A stretch of 64,000 bases of DNA from Dipetalonema caudispina (GCA_013365325.1 JABVXV010000115.1:105972-169971), one strand, 5' to 3'. Counted from the stretch's first letter, positions 31,301 through 51,991 are shown. Program-made: numbers and translations. Notes: generated by a model not told the origin, from the letters alone.

Positions 31301-34300
31301 TGAACAAACAAAAATAAATGATACCTAATGATATTTGAATGAGAACTGGCAGAAAGAAAAATTAATGGTAGTTTGATTTCAAAGAGAAATAAAAAGTCAT
31401 CAATGAAGAGACTATTCATCAGGAAAGGCATATCAGAATATCATTTTATCATCGTGTCCCAATCGCACTATTAGATATAAACACCATTGAGGAGGACTTC
31501 ATTAGCATTCTTTCATAAAATGACAGAAAGAGTAAGTAAGCTTTCCGGAAGAATAAAAATGCATTGATGATTGGTAAAATTGAAATGAAACTGCATCCGT
31601 TAATTACAGCAGGAAAAATGACGAAATATGCAAAAACAAATGAACTAAGGTGTTTCCGGTACTTCCGTTGCAATGAGGCCTTTCTTTTTCAGAGAAATTT
31701 TTCATTCATTAACAGCTTCTATCCACGCTTTCAAATTTCATTCGGAATTTTGCTAATGAGAAATTTTTGGCAACGTATAAACGAAAAATTTGAAGTAAAT
31801 GCAAAGAAATTCAATATTTATTTACCTTAACGGAGAAATTAGCATTGAATTTCTATTTCCGATACGATATAAACAAACAATAGGACGAAAGAATTTAGAA
31901 GCAAATATCGTTCATCATTTAATTACAGATTTTAAAGATAGATTGAGAAAAGAAATTCCTTATTTTGAGTTACAATGATACTTCAATATACAACTAATTG
32001 AACAATCAAAAATAGATATGATTTGGGGGAAAAAAAGAAAAAAAAAATCAGATGAAAATTCATATCATTAAATTTACTCGTACTATACACCACTGGTGTA
32101 CTGCTATGCATAGGCGCCCACAAGACGTAAAGCTTTATTACCTAAATCGCACATGTAGTAGAAAGTAAGAGTGAACATCCTTTGCGTAGCAAACGGATAA
32201 GCATAAAAAATTGATGAGATATGGACAGTTGGGATAGATAATATGAGGAAGAAGAGAATAGTCGTCTTTCAGGATCAGTTATTCAAAGTTATCTGATACT
32301 TTCAAATTATGGAAATCACAAAACATTTTGCTGAAATGTTTCGTAAGCTCAGTTAAATTTAAATATCCTAAAAAAAAAGTCGAGATTCAAGGAAATGTGG
32401 AGAAAATAATGTTGCAACAAAAAATAAGGGAAAGCATATTGTATAATATTAGAAAAATAAAAATAAAATTTTCGATTGTTACAATTTTCGAATTTATCTT
32501 GAAAGACACCAAAATGTTTTGTAGCAAAGAGGAAAAAAATAATTGACTATAGAAAGCCCTGACTGGCATTTCTCGGCACATTTGAAAGCCCAGCTAATGA
32601 TTATTGGGCAATCATTTTTGTTGATGATACAAAAATATATGCGCACAGCAAGTTGCATGAAAAACTGATGTATATAATGGCAGTGATAAACATGACAACA
32701 TAGATCGGCACAAATATGGAAAGTTCAATTGTCAAATTTCAATAAACGTCAAGGGTCACAATAATCATTGTGTATGGATGACCTATAGATACTTTCAATA
32801 ATAAATCCCAAGTTCAAAATATGAGAGGAGGTAAAGGTTAGCAATGCAATATTGTAATTTCATATACAAATACAATTGACAATTTAGGAAATTTTGGTAG
32901 TTTGTGGAAAAAAAGACTAATGAAAGACAAAAAAATTACTGCCTATTTTTCATCTTTAAGGAATATAAAATGTGAATTTTAAAGGGACTATTTTCGGATT
33001 AAAACCATAAAGAATAAAAAAAATCCTCCAAATTTTGGAATTTTAGAAGATAATTTTCGAGTATTTATCTTTATTATCATAAAGAACCCTGTAAAATTTC
33101 GATCTATTATCAAAATTTTGAAAAGCAACAATATTTTTTAGAAAGAATAAGGGTAACTAACGGTTACACTGCAAAAAAAAAAAAAAAAGAAAATAAAGAA
33201 TATGTATATAAAGCGTTTAATATCACCAAAATTAAGAAGGAATGAGAAAGAGAAAGAATAAAAGAAAAAAAACAATAATAACATCCATTGGTGATGAAAG
33301 AGAAGATAATCATCAAACATAAAATAATTAATAAAACTTTTAGTACCATAATATAAAATATAAAATTGAACAGAGCATCTCTTCATCTTCAATGCATAAA
33401 TTTCTTTCAAGATATGAAAAATAATTCAGCCATAATTATTAATCATGCAATTTATCCACGAATTCATTCAATAATTAGTAATAATTATTGATATTTTAAC
33501 CTACTCCCTATAAACGTAAGAAAGTTATGGAATTATGTTGGAAGGATATTTTCAACAAAAAGTTGTGGTTGTAAAGTATAGTAGATAAAAGTTCACTTCA
33601 TGCTATCTCACTTTTGGGTAAATCACGAGAACCTGATGATACATCTCAAAAATAAATAATTTCAATTATATTTACAATCTTCATTAATTTCTCTCATTCA
33701 TTCCTTTCATGAAACAGAAAAAACACTACTCTTTTTCGATTGACACATTAGTTGTCAATTATTCCAATCTACAGCATAAATTCTATTCAACATATTGTCC
33801 GATCATAAAATCGTTAATGACCTTGAAATTTATTCTTGTATACATTTACGAATTATGATCGTCTCAAAAAAAAAAAAAAGTTAGTCGTATAATGATAAAT
33901 TTGGAGCACAAAATTTACACAATGGATTAAGCCATTGAAATTGTGCTGAAAATCAGGTTCTCGTTGTTCTGCATAATGAAATGGAAAAAAGTATCCGGGA
34001 ATACTTGTATGACTATTTTTAATTTCTATAATATTTGTGATTATTAATTTTAATATAGCTAGAATGGAGATTTTAAATTTAACAAGAGAGCTCTGAAAAT
34101 AAAAACAATAATATCACTTCAATTTTCGTTCTGAAAATGAAAAACTTTAATACTTCATGTACAATTAGCACTAATAATGAGGAAACTTTTCAAAGAAAAA
34201 AAAAAAAATAACTTGTGGAAAATGAGGCAGATTTTCGTGGAAGTACATTATTGGCGGATGATATTGCTGATTTTCAATATGATTCAAAAATAACTGTTGC

Positions 34301-34352
34301 AAAATACAAAATCAATCGATTAACGACCATACAATATTTTCAAATAATAACA
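22307..34352. other. Intergenic region between CaMKK and lit-1; no supported gene
   Basis: About 12 kb of AT-rich sequence. The first few hundred bases should hold the CaMKK promoter and leader. A non-ATG open frame on the plus strand (22331-22561) and a 142-codon Phe/Lys-rich frame on the minus strand (26063-26491) are present but have no convincing gene signals. There is an AATAGC-type short repeat at 23487-23515 and a T11-CG-A15 palindrome at 29813-29840. No promoter element can be named from sequence alone. Confidence 0.5.
29813..29840. repeat. T11-CG-A15 palindrome
   Basis: Eleven T, then CG, then fifteen A give a perfect 24-bp inverted repeat with no spacer. It could extrude as a cruciform. 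Most likely it is two adjoining homopolymers. Confidence 0.8.
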
Positions 34353-34377
34353 TTTATTTTATTTCTTTTTTTTTATT
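34353..34377 (-). terminator. lit-1: Clustered poly(A) signals for lit-1
   Basis: Minus-strand AATAAA hexamers at 34372-34377, 34358-34363 and 34353-34358 lie only 5 to 30 nt past the lit-1 stop codon. The predicted 3' untranslated region is therefore extremely short, roughly 20-50 nt. Confidence 0.6.
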
Positions 34378-34381
34378 GTTA

Positions 34382-41641
<7,260 letters not shown>

Positions 41642-44600
41642 TTGAAATTCAGCACTTTTTTACTATTTCCGCTTAAGTACTGAATTTATGAATATGGAAG
41701 GGACAACGAACGGGGAAAAAAATCGCATTCTGAATTATTATTTACCGCCAAATTGATGAATAATTGCAAAACAACTTTATAATATTTTCAAGGATGGGAA
41801 ATTTAGTTTCGGATGTTCATAATAATACTTTCGAAATACATAAGAATAATTGGGAAACATTGATGAAAGTAAATAAAGCAGAATTTAGGATAGAAATCAG
41901 AAGGAAGTGAAGGATTAATTCTTAGACAAAACCTTCTAAGGACTAATTGGAATCTAATTAAGGAGAACAAAAGCATGGAACACTTACAAGAAAATTCCGA
42001 AAAAAAAAGACATATTCAAAAAGGAAATTCAGAAAAAAGGAATAAACTGCTCGCCTCATATACGTTTTATAATACTACCAATTAAAGGATACCGAAAATG
42101 GAAGTCTATGTCATTATGGGATTGAAAATTGTCAAATTTAAGATGGCAAATGATGAGAATAACCAGCGAAATTTAATTTTCGGAAAAAATCCGCTTTACT
42201 TTCAGGAAGTGTTAATTAAGCATGGAGAGTACCACAACTAATAATAACCAGAAGTGCAAGCAAAACGAGTGATTTAATGGGAAAGAAGGAAGCTGAGATG
42301 AAAGGAAGTGAATTTTTCAATTTCAAAATGAATGAAGAGAGGATAAAGGAAGTACTGCAAAGTGTGGCAGGTGGAAATTTGACTTAAAGATTTACATAAG
42401 TTATGAAGGAAACAGAATTCAAGATTATTGGTGAAAATGTAGGAGTGGAATAGAGATAAAGAAAAAAAATCGACAATAAAAATATTCAAGGGGGCATTCA
42501 AAATTAAAATAACTAAGATTAGCTTACCTTTTATACTTCGAAAATATTAAATCAAAAAGAGAGAGAAAAAAAAAGGAAGTACTAATGAAATGATTTCTTC
42601 ATTTTAACTTTACTATTTGCTATCATTTATGTTAATTAGAAGTAAATATTAATGTTTGTAGCTGAAGTATTATAACCGGAAGTGAATAACTCTTGAGATA
42701 CAGATACCTGATGAGTTTCATCAAACAGTCTTCTTTAAATTACCAGTAATTATGAAACGACGATATTGAAATATATCGACATCAAATTTATTCAATTGAA
42801 AACAAAAGTTAATATTTCGATTCATAGCAGCTCAGCACTACAATCCTTTATTATTACTACTGTCATAGGTAACAAAAAATTAACTTTTTTTCTTTTTTTT
42901 AAATCCTTTCTCCCAAATCACTTTAAAGTAACTTATAAAGTTATAGCTACAAATTAACCTCAAGGGTCATTTTCAAATTGCAACGAATCTCACTAACATG
43001 AAGTGTTTACACATTTATGGTGTTGCAGAGAGAAATTTCAAAAATGACCATGACAAAAATGACCCCTAATCGTTCAGTGTTCGATTTACATATAATACCT
43101 ACTCTTCCACTCAATTTTCAACGCTTACCTATTCCAAACATTAACTTTTGTTTGTAATACGAAAGAGTATTTATAGATTTCCAAATATTCGAAGAAAAAG
43201 AATTTTTTTTTTCAAATTCAACCAAAATTTCAAGAGAATTGAAATCAAAACACGGTCCATTCTACAAAGATATCCTTCTTTCCTACTACAAATAACATAA
43301 ATACAAAGTCAAGTTTTTTGTCTGTTTGATTTGAAAAAAAAAAAACAAAAAAAAAAAGAAAGAAAGGGAAAAAAAAAGCAACAACAACAGATAAACGTTA
43401 TTCAAACAAACAAAATTGATGATGAAAGGGTATTCAATAAAGATGAGTAAACAAACAAATCTGTACTAAAAATAGTTGAAACCTAAAATTTCTTCATCAT
43501 AATGAATATTTTCCTATTACAATTTAAATAGGACAGTCTCCGAAATCTAATTACTTGTAAGATAATTTTAATGCTTCTCATGTTTTGTTTCTTCAATCCA
43601 GGAAATCCTTATTTATTTGCCCAACAGTTTATACAAAAGAAAACCTTCAACTTTCCTTATGTAAGTATTTTCTTATTGACCTAAAAGTATTGAACTTATT
43701 CGCTTCATAAAAATACTATTCATTTATTCTTCAAGGTAATACCCATTTTACTTGTCTTAAAAAGATGTTATTTGCCTTACAAAAAAACTTACTTTATTTA
43801 GCTTACAAACGTATATATGCTTAAAACACTGATCAATGCAGAATAAAAGAGGAAACAATGGAAATCTAACTGTTAAGGCGATTATCTAATTCAGATTGCT
43901 ATGGTACTAAAATTCCAAGCCTAAAACAATGATATAAAAATGAAGAGGCAAAAAATGACAATTCGAATTGCACCAATTAGCTCAATTCCTTTTCATAATG
44001 ATAAAATGGCAATAACCAACGAGACATCAGCGACAATTGTTCCAGAGGAGGAGCTAAAAAAAAGCGAAGTTAAAGGTCACTTATCCAATTGGGCCTCTTG
44101 AGATACTGTTCAGTGGGTTGACCTCTTTGGCGGGCTGACCTCTTTTATTGTCTCACCTCTTCCAGAGATGTAATATACGGAACAGAATAGGAATGACGCA
44201 TTAATGGACATCTTTTCTACTACTAACTCTCTCCGATTATACATTTTTTCTCTTTTTTTTTCATAAGGAAGTATTGAATGAGCGAGAAGATGCAGTAGTT
44301 ACGAATTACTCAAAAAACAGCCATAAATTTCTCAACTGCTTTTAAATCAACAATCGATTTCCGATTTTAGCTTTCTGGCAAGAATTTCGGATGCAAAAGT
44401 TTGTAATAATATACCTCTTCATTATCGATACATCTCCTCTATCATCCATAAAATACCAAGAAATATCATTATTTCGATTATTGATTTAGCATTCATTAAT
44501 ATGATATTTACCTGACCAAGGAAATATCAGATCATCCTGTTCTTATCATTGTAACACTTATCCACTTCTAACAGTTTGTACTTCTCACTCATTTATCGAC

Positions 44601-45846
44601 CAAAAAATGTTAGTTAATGCCATCAACTTATTTCGATAAATCCTCGGGCAAAATAAAATATGACCATTGTGAAAAACAAAAAAAAAGAAAGTTTCTGTCA
44701 CATAAAAAAAAAAAAAAAATGGTTTTCAGATGGAACTTGTTCCTCTTCTTCAAACATTCAAATGGATGACCCCAAAATGTCCTTCAGGTGATAATATGAA
44801 CTTTCTTTTTTTCACTAGTGAAAAGCATGGACAGATGGAAACTAGAAGACAGACAGATAGACAGACAGATACATAATTACTTCGCTGATTGCATCTTATA
44901 GGTACAGAATGGCACCGATACACACATACACATCCATCCTTATGTATGTGTCGGATGATCGCGTGAAACGTTCTTAGTTGGCAGTTCGATCTTTGAATTA
45001 CACGAAAAAGGCTCCTTTAGAAATATATCGGTCCCAAAGGACAAGAAAAAAAGAAAGGCTTCAATGAAAAAGTGAAAAAAAAGAATTCAAATATAAGAGT
45101 TGTAAAAAAAAAAAAAAAAGGATAGATCCAATCATTGTATCAGGCCTCTTCTCTAATCTAATCTAGTTTAAGTTTAAACTCAAGTTTGAATTCCTACTTA
45201 TATTCCTTTTTATTTCGGATATGTTACTTTATATACATATCACATATTCTTATATATGCTTTATTTATTTCATTTAAAAATTTCAATTGGATTTTAAGTT
45301 TTAGCAGGATAATCGTAATTTTTTGAGAAATAATTAATTGATGTCAAATTTGTGGGGAAAGCAATATTCCGAAAAATGATATTAAGACTCACAATTAATT
45401 AAACTTGAATATAAAAGATTTTAAAATAATTTTTATAAGGTTTTCATAATTGACAGAATGAGTACTTCGAATGTTTTCAAGATATTAACTTTTTTCGGTA
45501 ATTTCACTGCAAAAGTTATAAGTTCTGGATGAATTAACCATAAATAAATGAAACATTACAATCAATAAAATCTCTTCATTAGAATCACGAAATATATTGA
45601 TTTGAAGCCTTAGAACAAACGCAAAATAATCATGTCCAAAAATCGGAACAATCATGCGCATCCTCAGAATAGGCGGAAAATGTAAGCTCTTGTAATTCGA
45701 ATAGATCAGTGGTGGACACAAGAACATCCGGTTTAATTCTTCATCAATGACCACCGCCCATCTAAGTCTCCAAATGTGGGGAGGGAAATGACCTCGTTTT
45801 AGTTGACTGTTTGCTTTGTTCATTCCATGGTATAGTAAAAACTCAC
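41642..45846. other. Upstream flank or intron of lit-1; no exon seen
   Basis: AT-rich sequence with A-rich tracts (for example 43336-43378) and no exon-like segment I could support. It lies between the first assembled lit-1 exon and the exon-like segment at 45.85-45.93 kb, so it is either 5' flank or intron depending on the isoform. Confidence 0.4.
44847..44872. repeat. AGAC/AGAT short tandem repeat
   Basis: About six imperfect 4-base units of AGAC and AGAT. Simple microsatellite. Confidence 0.8.
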
Positions 45847-45933
45847 CAGATACCGCGCTACTGCCGGTAAATCCTCAATCAGTGCATGACAGATATTGTG
45901 GCAACAAAGCAGCAACAACTTCAGATTTCCCAT
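45847..45933 (-). CDS. Candidate alternative first coding exon, possibly of lit-1
   Basis: On the minus strand an ATG at 45933 opens 29 codons ending at a strong donor, TATCTG|GTGAGT, at 45847 (phase 0). The segment is about 48% GC in a roughly 30% GC neighbourhood. The peptide begins MGNLKLLLLCCHN and continues through ALIEDLPAVARYL. Its Met-Gly start and Cys-Cys pair resemble lipid-anchored N-termini, but that is only suggestive. A phase-0 acceptor is available at lit-1 exon 3 (39191), just before the kinase domain, so it could give a shorter isoform lacking the Ser- and Ala-rich region. It might also belong to an unrelated gene or be chance. Confidence 0.35.
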
Positions 45934-48179
45934 CAATCACAAAAACTAATTTATGGTAACTCAAGTTTCAAATCTAGTAAATGCTTAAATTCATGACCAA
46001 ACTATTGAATATTATTCAGGTTGCAGGTAAAACAGGCCCGGAAAACATTCGTAAAAGAATAAATACATTGAAATTTCGAAACGTTTACAGAGTTTACGTG
46101 AACATATCATGAACAATACTAGAAGCTTACCAGTAGCAATAGATTAACATGCTAATTTGATCGATTTCTAGGAAGTAATTACGGAACAATATATTAATTA
46201 TGAAACTAATACAACCCGATATTGTCTCATTTCTACATGTAAATCTATGTAGTTAATTTCTGGAATAATTCATCGTGAAAGGAAAAAAAAAAAAGAAGAC
46301 TTAACTTCTTAATTCGAGCTATCAATCAAATATTTGTCTTCAAGAATGCAATTAACATTTCAAATAAGATATTTCATAAATCTTTAAAAATGTCAAATTA
46401 AAGTCAAGTAATTTGCATAATGAAAGAATTTTAGCATTCCATTTAACTTTCTTTCCTCTCATTTTTCTTCACTTTTCCTTCATTACTTCTTCAAGTAATT
46501 CATCCATCATTCTCTTAGTAACTACTATCAACTATCGCTGACAATATGTCAGCAACAACCACTCAAGATTCTTTTTTTTTTTTTTTGACAAATAATAGTT
46601 GAAGAAGAATAAAACAATAGTAACAGTGTGCAAACAAACCAAAGTAGAAAATCATTTTTACTATGAAAAGTGGTAAACTAACAAATTATGATGTATAAAT
46701 TTGATGATAAAGATCTGTAATAGATTTGTACGATAATGATAATAATGATGTAAATAGAAATAAGTATCGTAATGATAGCAATGATAAAGGAAGTGATTAA
46801 TATTACTGAATTCTACCTAATAAAGGTAAATCAAAGGTAACAAAAACCATGCTGATGATTAGTGAGAGAAGTATCAAATGACAAGACAGGTGGTCAAAGG
46901 AGCACCTTTAGTTATGTATGGGTCAAAGGAAGGGTGACAAAGGCTAAGAAGGTACTAGGATATATTCGAGCTTATTAATCTTTCATCGATCACAGAATTA
47001 AATTTTTCACTGGGAATTGCTAATCGGTGATGTTTTTCCTCTGCTGGTCTTGCGAAATAGCAAAGTACCATGGTTAAAATTATGGTCTGAGTAACATAGA
47101 TCATAGGAACTTGTCAACATTTCGCTTATAACAAAGCTACAAATTATTGTAGAAATTATTTTCGACAAAGAAAAAAGTGATAAAATAAAATCATTTTTAA
47201 AAAGTGCATTCTAAACTGCACAAACAACAATCAGACAATTAATAATTTAATAATAAATTGCTGATAGATATTAGAAGTGCAAAACATCAATGTTATCGTT
47301 TAAAAGTAAATGAGATATGCGAATTTAAAATAATAGTTAAGAGATTTATCAAAATTCTATTCCAGTAGTATCATTGTGCCATCCTGTACATTTTTGTATT
47401 CTTGCTCAACTAAATATAAGATCGATGTTTTGAAATGTCACTGTGACTGCATCAGATAGAACACAACGGCAATCATATTGCATACAACAGAAGATTTCTG
47501 TGCCAGGAAGAGAACGAACAATCATGAGGTCAAAGGTTAATACTGTTAAAAATTCAACTAGAAGAAAGACATTTATTAATGGAGATAAATGAATGACAAA
47601 TGTAAACAACGTATCATATTAGAAGGGGATAAGTGTGTGGGATAAAAGGGTTGATAGATCGGAAAAGAACGGTCGTCTACAACAGTGCCCGGTTATTACG
47701 ACCGCGATAGTACTGACAATAGTCCATTGTACAGGTGGCTGTGTGTGTATGTGTGTATGTCACTGTCCATCTGTTTGTCTGCTTCTGTGAACATTTAATA
47801 AGGAGGTTTCTGCTGAATCAAATTTCTGAGAAATCTGATGCCAACGACGATGATGATAAAGGAACATACTACCGGTGAGAAATAAAGAAGGACCCATTGA
47901 CAACATTATGTGGAGATTGGCGATAATCCATACTTTGATACATCAGGATATCATTCAATCATATGCTTGACCAGTGGTCAATGTCATGTTTGCTACGTCA
48001 CAATGATTCTATGTGGTAAAAGGATAAAAAGATTAAGTAGAAGCTAGTTGGAACATATTCCACGACCTTACTATCTGTCCTCTAACATTGAGTGACCCTT
48101 CTCTTTATCTTTCCAGTAGTGGGAGTGAAGAATAGGAATATGTCTGGGATGTACAAGGGAAGTGGAAATGTGCGTCTAC

Positions 48180-48440
48180 CGACAGCGTAGGAGGGTTCGA
48201 CGACCGGCGCTTGACCCGAACTGGTACAGAGGGCACACTCAAACGACCGAACACCTCTATCCTTCCTTTTCTCGCTTATATGCCAATAATAGCAGCCTTG
48301 TGTTGTGCTGCTTGCTTACCCTTCTCTTCCTCTACTAAGACTCGTAAACAATCCTCGTAACAATCCCCTAAACAACAACAATGTACCCTACCGCCCCAGT
48401 TCCTCCGATAACAGTGTCAGCAGACCTCTTCTAAACCACT
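48180..48440 (-). promoter_or_regulatory. GC-rich island with a minus-strand splice donor; possible lit-1 leader exon or promoter
   Basis: A 260-bp block of about 50% GC in AT-rich surroundings. On the minus strand it contains GAAGG|GTAAGC, a strong donor at 48320, preceded by a purine-rich stretch without a long open frame. That is what a non-coding first exon would look like. It lies about 6.7 kb upstream of the assembled lit-1 start, on the same strand. Assignment to lit-1 is inference; it may be a conserved enhancer instead. Confidence 0.3.
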
Positions 48441-50491
48441 AATTACAATAATTGAATGGATAGCACTTAGGAAGATATGGAAATTTGATGTCAACGTGAG
48501 TAGCAAACCTAACGAGACATCACTATTGTCCATAATAAATGATCAATTCAGGGCCTGTTGACTTGTAGAAAGAATAATTGTCGTTGTTATATCAGAGCTA
48601 TATATCGCTATCATTTCAAATTGACCAGAGGATCTCTTTGATACTTTTTCATACTTCCCATGAATGAATATTTCCGGATGTAAAATAACAGAAGACAAAT
48701 ATAATCAGCACAATCAGGAAATATCTCTCAAGAATTAAAGAGTGAGATGAATGATGGGAAATTCCTACAGTTTGAATTAGGCTATAACGTTCAATGAAAT
48801 TTCGAAGTTCTATACATCTAAAAATGAAATATTCGTGAATATTGACTGAAAATCGACAATAAATACTCTATCAGTTAATGATTATAGTTAAAGGAATCGT
48901 ATTTCCAAATCTAAAAAAAAAACGATTCTTGTCAGTTTTAAAAAAAACCCACAATTTTTTGAGCTTTAGCCAAATCAATCTCCTCGATTGATATGGAAAT
49001 TTTTTTGGAAATTTCAAAAACTTCTTTTGAAAATTTCAATTCATGAACAAATGTCACATTATAAAAATGTCTTAACAATTGGTAATGTGTTAAAATACGT
49101 CATCATTTTCGAATTAAGTTCACAATATTGCATATTACTGGTTAACAATTTAACAATGAATGTTACCTTCGTCATAGAATATAACCTTTTTTTATGTTGT
49201 CATTCATTGAAACCTTATTTCAACATCTGAACATAAATAATGTAGCATTCCAGAAGACTTAAAAATTTTAGCCAATAAATAAATTTGATTGTTAAACGAA
49301 TTCAAGAATAAATCACAAAATTGTAATATGAGACATAAGCTAAAAGCATGTGAAAGATTTGGAATTAACAATATATTATGTATGTACATCGCATTACCAA
49401 TCAATGAAATAGAATCTTCATTGTTAGAATCTCATGACCGAGATTATTAATTACCCTTTATATGCCTGGCACCAAATGGAAACATTCCCGATGTATGGTG
49501 TATCATAAAAACGATAAATAAATAATAAACATGTGCATATATGAACTATTTCAAATTTTCATGAAGATACCTGAATAAGAATCATCAACTACAGCTATTA
49601 TCAATTGTCATTCGGAAAGATAATCGGCATCTGTAATAATCTTAATAATCATGAATTAGAATATTGAGAACACATAATGTGAGATATAGAAATGTATCTA
49701 AAACTGATTGTTGTAGTCAAATTATTTGGAAAATAGATCCGAGCTTAAATTTGAGACATACTATTATGTCATACTATCACTTATCTTATTCAACTCAGTT
49801 CAAATTTACAAGCGCTATTTATCGCGTCATCTCCTTTAGCTGATCACGACATCGTGGTGATTGTGCGGTGTCTATGGCACATTACGATTCGATACCTATC
49901 TACATCAAATTACCGTATGACATAAGCAAAAAATTCAGGAACAAGAAATGGCTTTGCTATAATTTTTCTTACCCGCTATATAACGACCTCCATCAAACGG
50001 TAGACAAAACATCGTAAATTATTGACTAATCAAAAATTTATGAGGCAGACGGCGGGGATGGTGCTGGCGGTGTGAAATAGAGATTTAAGAGTTTCTTGAA
50101 GCAAAAGGCCATTAATGACTGACCACAAAAAAGGTACTGCACTGTATCGTATTGAAGGTCAAATTTTTTTAAGACTTTAAAAGAACGATTGCAGCAATCC
50201 TTTTGTTCAAGTAAATACTTGTGGCTGCTATTAAAATTAAATTAATTTAATAAGAAGGATTAATAGTACTCAAGTAGCTAAAGATGTCAGTTCTTGTGCA
50301 ACTCTCGAAAATTGCTTGGATAAAAAATAAAATTTAAAAGTACTTCAAGGGAATGATTGAAAGAAGCTATGCGTTGGGTACCAGGTACAAATGATATCGA
50401 TAATAAAAATTTGTTAAGGTAAAATAAGTATGGAAGATTCAAATAAGTCAAACAAATAGTTTCGCCTCTGGCGAGTTAGTCGGAAACATAC

Positions 50492-50538
50492 GCTCCGCAG
50501 CATCGCATTCCAACTAACGGATAAATTAAACGGAACGG
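50492..50538 (-). CDS. Candidate 47-nt internal exon (minus strand)
   Basis: Bounded by CATTTTAG before 50538 and GGAGC|GTATGT after 50492, both good signals, in a local GC-rich patch. One frame accepts the single base left by the exon at 51750-51991 and ends in phase 0, giving a peptide containing VPFNLSVSWN. A phase-0 end fits lit-1 exon 3, or a short terminal exon near 50.05 kb. The evidence is splice signals and composition only. Confidence 0.25.
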
Positions 50539-51749
50539 CTAAAATGAAGGACGCAGCGAACCCTTTCGGGAAATTGATTCATACTGCATCAGGAATACTA
50601 TCGCACTGCATTTGACAATCAGATAATTGAAGTGATCGCATGCTAAGTTTAAAAATAATCAAATTAGCTAATTGGAGAATAACATTAAGCAAAATAAGGA
50701 AGTCACTGTTGAAGGATTAAGGAACAAAAAAAAAAAAAAAAATGCAAAGACAACAGCTAATATATTGCCAAGCGATAGGGAAATAAGCGAAGCAGAAGAA
50801 AGACGACAAAGTTTATTTAAAAAATTACTATTAAATTCAAAAACTTAGTGCAGCATAAAACATTAATTCAATAGTCATCGTCTTTACTGTAAAATTTTTC
50901 CTAAAAACTGCCAAAAAATTCAAATGAACAATCAAAAAGCATCAATTTTTAGCATTTTCAAAATCATAAATGGATAGACATGTGCTTCAGACAAATAGAA
51001 ATGGACAAATGAGATTAGACAAGTGAATTAATAATAATTAAGCGTAGACAATAGCTTAGCGACTATTTGATATCAAATAATTACAGTAATTGCAAAAATA
51101 ACTAATAATATTGCTGCAGCAATCAACTACATAAGTAAGGTATTTCAGGTGATTGTGGTTAGAGCCGGTTTGTACAACAATCAAACAACAAGTTCATCTG
51201 TCAATAATATTAACTGTCATTAACAATCACTATTACTATTACTATTTCTTCCTATCAACAATAAGCTCATCGTCATATTACGCTTTATGCAATATTAGCA
51301 GAAATTGGTAATTAATAAGACGATTGAAATAATAATAGTGATAAGAAAAGAGGAAGATAAGAAAAGATAAATCCCGGAATGGATGGATGAAAGACATAAG
51401 GATAAAAAGCTGGTTCTTAAATTGAGTATTAGTCATGTAAACAAAGACCAGTTTATACAATTTATCACTTTTTCTTCATTTATTTCGATTTGTTGAAATT
51501 TCTAGCGAACAATAATAAAAATGAAAAGCACGAGGAATAAATTGACATTGTTAAAATTATGATCAAATATTAATTTGTAAATTAAGATAATGATCTAAAG
51601 TTAGATACTATTTATAAAGCATTTTTTTTTTGCAAGAAAAAAAAAATTAGAAAAGCAGGATCAAAATAAATCTTCACTTCCTCCTCTGAATTAAAAGTTT
51701 CAATGAGAGGAATTTTGAAAATTTCCAGAAAAAAATTTTGAACTATTAC

Positions 51750-51991
51750 CTGCCGATAAAATTCTTGTTCGTTGATCGCCTATGTTAACAGATTTAGTAT
51801 TTGAATGTGGTTCGGTCCGTAACGGTACCGTTCTATTGCGATTACGCGGAATTTCGCTATTTCTGTTGATTGCCGCAGCAAATTTTTTACAGTAAATGAA
51901 AATGCCGACAAGAAGAAGGAGTGACCGCTGACCACAACTAGCACAATGCCACAATATATCTTCCACGAGACAGACGCTGAATGCAACTAAA
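51750..51991 (-). CDS. Candidate upstream exon with a membrane-like segment, possibly lit-1 long isoform
   Basis: On the minus strand a strong acceptor (CTCTTTTAG) precedes 51991 and a strong donor (GGCAG|GTAATA) follows 51750. Between them is one open frame of 80 codons with balanced codon use. It includes VEDILWHCASCGQRS, then a hydrophobic stretch LLLLVGIFIY, then basic residues and a polar region ending RILSA. It ends in phase 1. The acceptor CTTGCAG at 41629, inside the assembled first lit-1 exon, is also phase 1, and joining them gives RILSAG followed by the Ser-rich start of LIT-1. Whether it is a lit-1 exon or part of an unknown membrane protein cannot be settled here. I do not recognise the peptide. 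Confidence 0.5.

Larger units (their letters stand above)
45934..51749. other. Upstream region with several GC-richer islands, probably non-coding
   Basis: Mostly AT-rich. GC-richer islands occur at 46850-46960 (containing a repeated GGTCAAAGGA motif), 47640-47770, 48180-48440, 50040-50070 and 50460-50590. Two of these contain exon-like splice signals on the minus strand, listed separately. Otherwise I see no gene in it. Confidence 0.4.
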
